Shown in pieces: positions 5,782 through 7,162 of a stretch of 7,162 nt of DNA. The notes beneath the pieces were generated by a model that worked only from the letters and a program-made list of their open reading frames with translations, was not told where the DNA came from and did no database searches. Origin of the DNA: Planctomycetaceae bacterium (GTDB taxonomy: Bacteria > Planctomycetota > Planctomycetia > Pirellulales > Thermoguttaceae); the NCBI GenBank assembly GCA_031287585.1, contig JAITST010000462.1:1-7162 (forward strand). The letters are read 5' to 3'. Numbering within the stretch: the stretch's first letter is position 1; every line of letters begins with the position of its first letter. The position numbers and the translations under genes were made by a program.

Positions 5782-6942
5782 ATGCCTAACCAAAAAACTA
5801 TGCCGTTCAACGAACAAATCAACATCGACAAACTTGACTTGCGCGACGCTATCGTTATGTCGCGGCTTGGCGAAGTTGGGTCGCAGGTTTGTTTGCGGTT
5901 GCTTAGCAGTTTTGGCAGCGTGGCGGAGATTATGGATGCTGCGCCCGATGTTTTACGCCGTGTACGCCGGATTGACGAACGCACTTTGGCGAAGTTGTTG
6001 CAGATACGAACTCTCACCGATGTTGACGAAATCATCGGGCAGTGTAACGACGACGGTATCACGATTGTCAGTTACAACGACCCGCGTTATCCCGCCCCGC
6101 TACGCAGTATCGCAGACCCGCCCGCCGCGTTATACGTTCGTGGAACGTTACTCGAACAAGATTCGTTCGCAATCGCGGTTATCGGAACACGTAAGATGAG
6201 CGTTTACGGTAAACGGATGACGAACGTTTTAACCGACAAGTTGGCTCGCGCGGGTTTGACAATCGTTAGCGGTCTCGCACGTGGAATTGACGGCGTTGCC
6301 CATTTCGCGGCACTTAACGCGGGCGGTAGAACTATCGCGGTACTCGGAGGCGGTCATCGTCATCTGTTCCCCGCCGAACACATTCCGCTCGCGGACAATA
6401 TCGTCGAATCGGGTGGTGCGGTGATAAGCGAGTATCCGCCAATGATAATGCCGTCGCGTAAAACGTTCCCGCAGCGTAACAGAATCGTTAGCGGTTTGTC
6501 GCTCGGAGTTGTCGTAATCGAAGCACCAATCGCAAGCGGTACGATGATAACGGCACGTCTCGCGTTGGAACAAGGTCGCGAGCTGTTCGCGGTACCGGGA
6601 CAAGCAGATCAGGAAAACTCGCACGGTTGTCATAGTCTAATTCGTGACGGCGCGACGCTGGCGGAAACTGCCGACGACATAATAAACACGTTAGGTCCCC
6701 TAACGAATCCGTTACAACATCCCAAAAACGAAAAACCTATTTCGCACCCGTTAGAGTTACAACTAAACGAAATTGAGAAAGAGGTTTTGCAATTCATAGA
6801 CCGTAACGAAACGCCAATAGAACTAATAATAAAAAAGCAATCAAACCTTGAACCAACACAAATCACGGCGGCAATAAGCGTACTGGCAAAAAAAGGAATC
6901 GTCAGAATCAAAGACGGAACGCACGCGGCAAGATTGTCGTGA
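5782..6942 (+). CDS. dprA: DNA-processing protein DprA
   Basis: DprA loads RecA onto incoming single-stranded DNA during natural transformation and is conserved in many bacteria that are not known to be competent. Numbering from the ATG at 5782 (386 residues), a helix-hairpin-helix/SAM-like region spans about 22-75. The Rossmann-like core follows: GTR (135-137), SGLARGID (163-170), AVLGGG (186-191), SEYP (216-219), FPQRNRI (229-235), SGTMITA (252-258) and AVPG (270-273). The C-terminal 64 residues form the winged-helix domain. HLFP replaces the more usual YP after the Gly loop. A GTG at 5758 in the same frame could start eight residues earlier. I prefer 5782 because its CA-rich leader (ACACACCAATCACTGCCA) resembles the leader before the epimerase gene. 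Codons shift to A-rich near the end. A group II intron lies antisense just downstream. Confidence 0.95.
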   Translation: MPNQKTMPFNEQINIDKLDLRDAIVMSRLGEVGSQVCLRLLSSFGSVAEIMDAAPDVLRRVRRIDERTLAKLLQIRTLTDVDEIIGQCNDDGITIVSYNDPRYPAPLRSIADPPAALYVRGTLLEQDSFAIAVIGTRKMSVYGKRMTNVLTDKLARAGLTIVSGLARGIDGVAHFAALNAGGRTIAVLGGGHRHLFPAEHIPLADNIVESGGAVISEYPPMIMPSRKTFPQRNRIVSGLSLGVVVIEAPIASGTMITARLALEQGRELFAVPGQADQENSHGCHSLIRDGATLAETADDIINTLGPLTNPLQHPKNEKPISHPLELQLNEIEKEVLQFIDRNETPIELIIKKQSNLEPTQITAAISVLAKKGIVRIKDGTHAARLS

Positions 6943-6961
6943 CCGTAGTAACTAACCAGTC

Positions 6962-6988
6962 GAGTAGGCGAGGGATCCCTCGCCCCTC
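6962..6988 (-). ncRNA. Group II intron domain VI with bulged branch-point adenosine
   Basis: Minus-strand GAG (6988-6986) pairs with CUC (6964-6962). A G-U pair follows, then the long stem made by the 18-base perfect palindrome GGCGAGGGATCCCTCGCC (6967-6984). The A at 6965 is left unpaired between the U and CUC, as expected of the branch point. It lies six bases before the final base of the intron, within the normal distance. The palindrome could be mistaken for a dprA terminator, but no T-run follows it on the plus strand. Confidence 0.8.
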
Positions 6989-6991
6989 TTC

Positions 6992-7024
6992 AAACCGGAC
7001 TTGCAGATTTCCCACCTCCGGCTT
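6992..7024 (-). ncRNA. Group II intron domain V
   Basis: The RNA folds with an eight-pair lower stem, AAGCCGGA (7024-7017) with UCCGGUUU (6999-6992). It contains the catalytic AGC triad (7023-7021) and the CGGUU complement typical of domain V. A short asymmetric bulge follows, then an upper stem closed by a GAAA-containing loop (minus-strand GGGAAAUC). The upper stem has several G-U pairs and is weaker than in well-studied introns, but total length (33 bases) and layout fit. Confidence 0.8.
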
Positions 7025-7059
7025 CCATTGATGTACTCACTTCCAGCATTCACGGTTAG

Positions 7060-7161
7060 TCATTTTATTTGGTACACTCCCCGCGTTTTGTACACCAGTT
7101 GATACCAATTCGTCCCTTCAGGCAACTTGAATGGACGTTGACTTTGACGTTTTAGGAACAT
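7060..7161 (-). CDS. C-terminal tail of probable intron-encoded protein (partial)
   Basis: An open frame enters from the right edge and ends at TGA (7062-7060), about 35 bases before domain V, where group II intron proteins normally end. The 33 visible residues include FLKRQSQRPFKLPEG and end in GVYQIK. The LxRxSQR stretch is reminiscent of LNRRSQR near the C-terminus of many group II reverse transcriptase/maturases. That likeness is short and from memory. The position is the stronger argument. No reverse transcriptase motif such as YxDD is within the window. Confidence 0.45.
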   Translation of the reverse strand: MFLKRQSQRPFKLPEGTNWYQLVYKTRGVYQIK

Positions 7162-7162
7162 T

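Larger units (their letters stand above)
6959..7162 (-). mobile_element. 3' end of a group II intron (minus strand, truncated by the window)
   Basis: Read on the minus strand, the order is coding tail, domain V, a three-base linker (GAA), domain VI, and a terminus of the form AY at 6960-6959. This is the standard 3' architecture of a group II intron, a self-splicing ribozyme and retroelement. The predicted 3' splice site lies after base 6959, 16 bases beyond the dprA stop codon at 6942. The intron is antisense to dprA, so the 3' exon on the minus strand begins with TGGTTAG and continues into the complement of dprA. The 5' part, domains I-III and most of the protein are outside the window, so the intron class and intactness cannot be judged. 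Confidence 0.85.

Noticed and set aside
5753..6199. Plus-strand 148-codon frame overlapping the start of dprA
   Set aside because: It is in another frame over a clearly conserved DprA coding region and has no recognisable domain.
6967..6984. Perfect 18-base palindrome downstream of dprA as an intrinsic terminator
   Set aside because: No T-run follows it on the plus strand, and it fits exactly as the stem of group II intron domain VI next to domain V on the other strand.

Overview
The window is 7.2 kb of a bacterial chromosome with moderate GC. It most resembles a planctomycete. The evidence is a BatA-type membrane protein with a degenerate von Willebrand A fold, a very Arg/Asp/Glu-rich protein of the kind common as lineage-specific hypotheticals there, and genes without Shine-Dalgarno sequences. 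This placement is inference; no rRNA or marker gene is present.

Layout, left to right. Bases 1-28 hold the first codons of a divergent minus-strand gene with a very good ribosome binding site; the rest lies outside the window. Bases 151-1116 encode an NAD-dependent sugar-nucleotide epimerase/dehydratase. A 160-base gap follows with a sigma70-like promoter, then an unrecognised 475-residue low-complexity protein (1278-2705) that contains a 39-bp tandem repeat. The next gap (2706-2899) is largely filled by an imperfect palindromic repeat element. An RluA/RluD-family pseudouridine synthase (2900-3925) overlaps by four bases a BatA-like membrane protein (3922-5565). The gap at 5566-5781 carries a fragment of the same palindromic element and a promoter. 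dprA follows (5782-6942). From 6959 to the right edge, on the minus strand, lies the 3' end of a group II intron: domain VI with its bulged adenosine, domain V, and probably the tail of the intron-encoded protein.

The genes do not form one pathway. rluD and the membrane protein are probably one translationally coupled operon; the epimerase, the charged protein and dprA look like separate units. I see no defence system, CRISPR array, toxin pair or tRNA.

The most unusual signals are the mixed-charge repeat protein, a strong drift in base and codon use inside three genes (T/G-rich 5' parts, A-rich and T-poor 3' parts), the dispersed palindromic element that sits just after stop codons, and the group II intron that ends 16 bases beyond the dprA stop codon.
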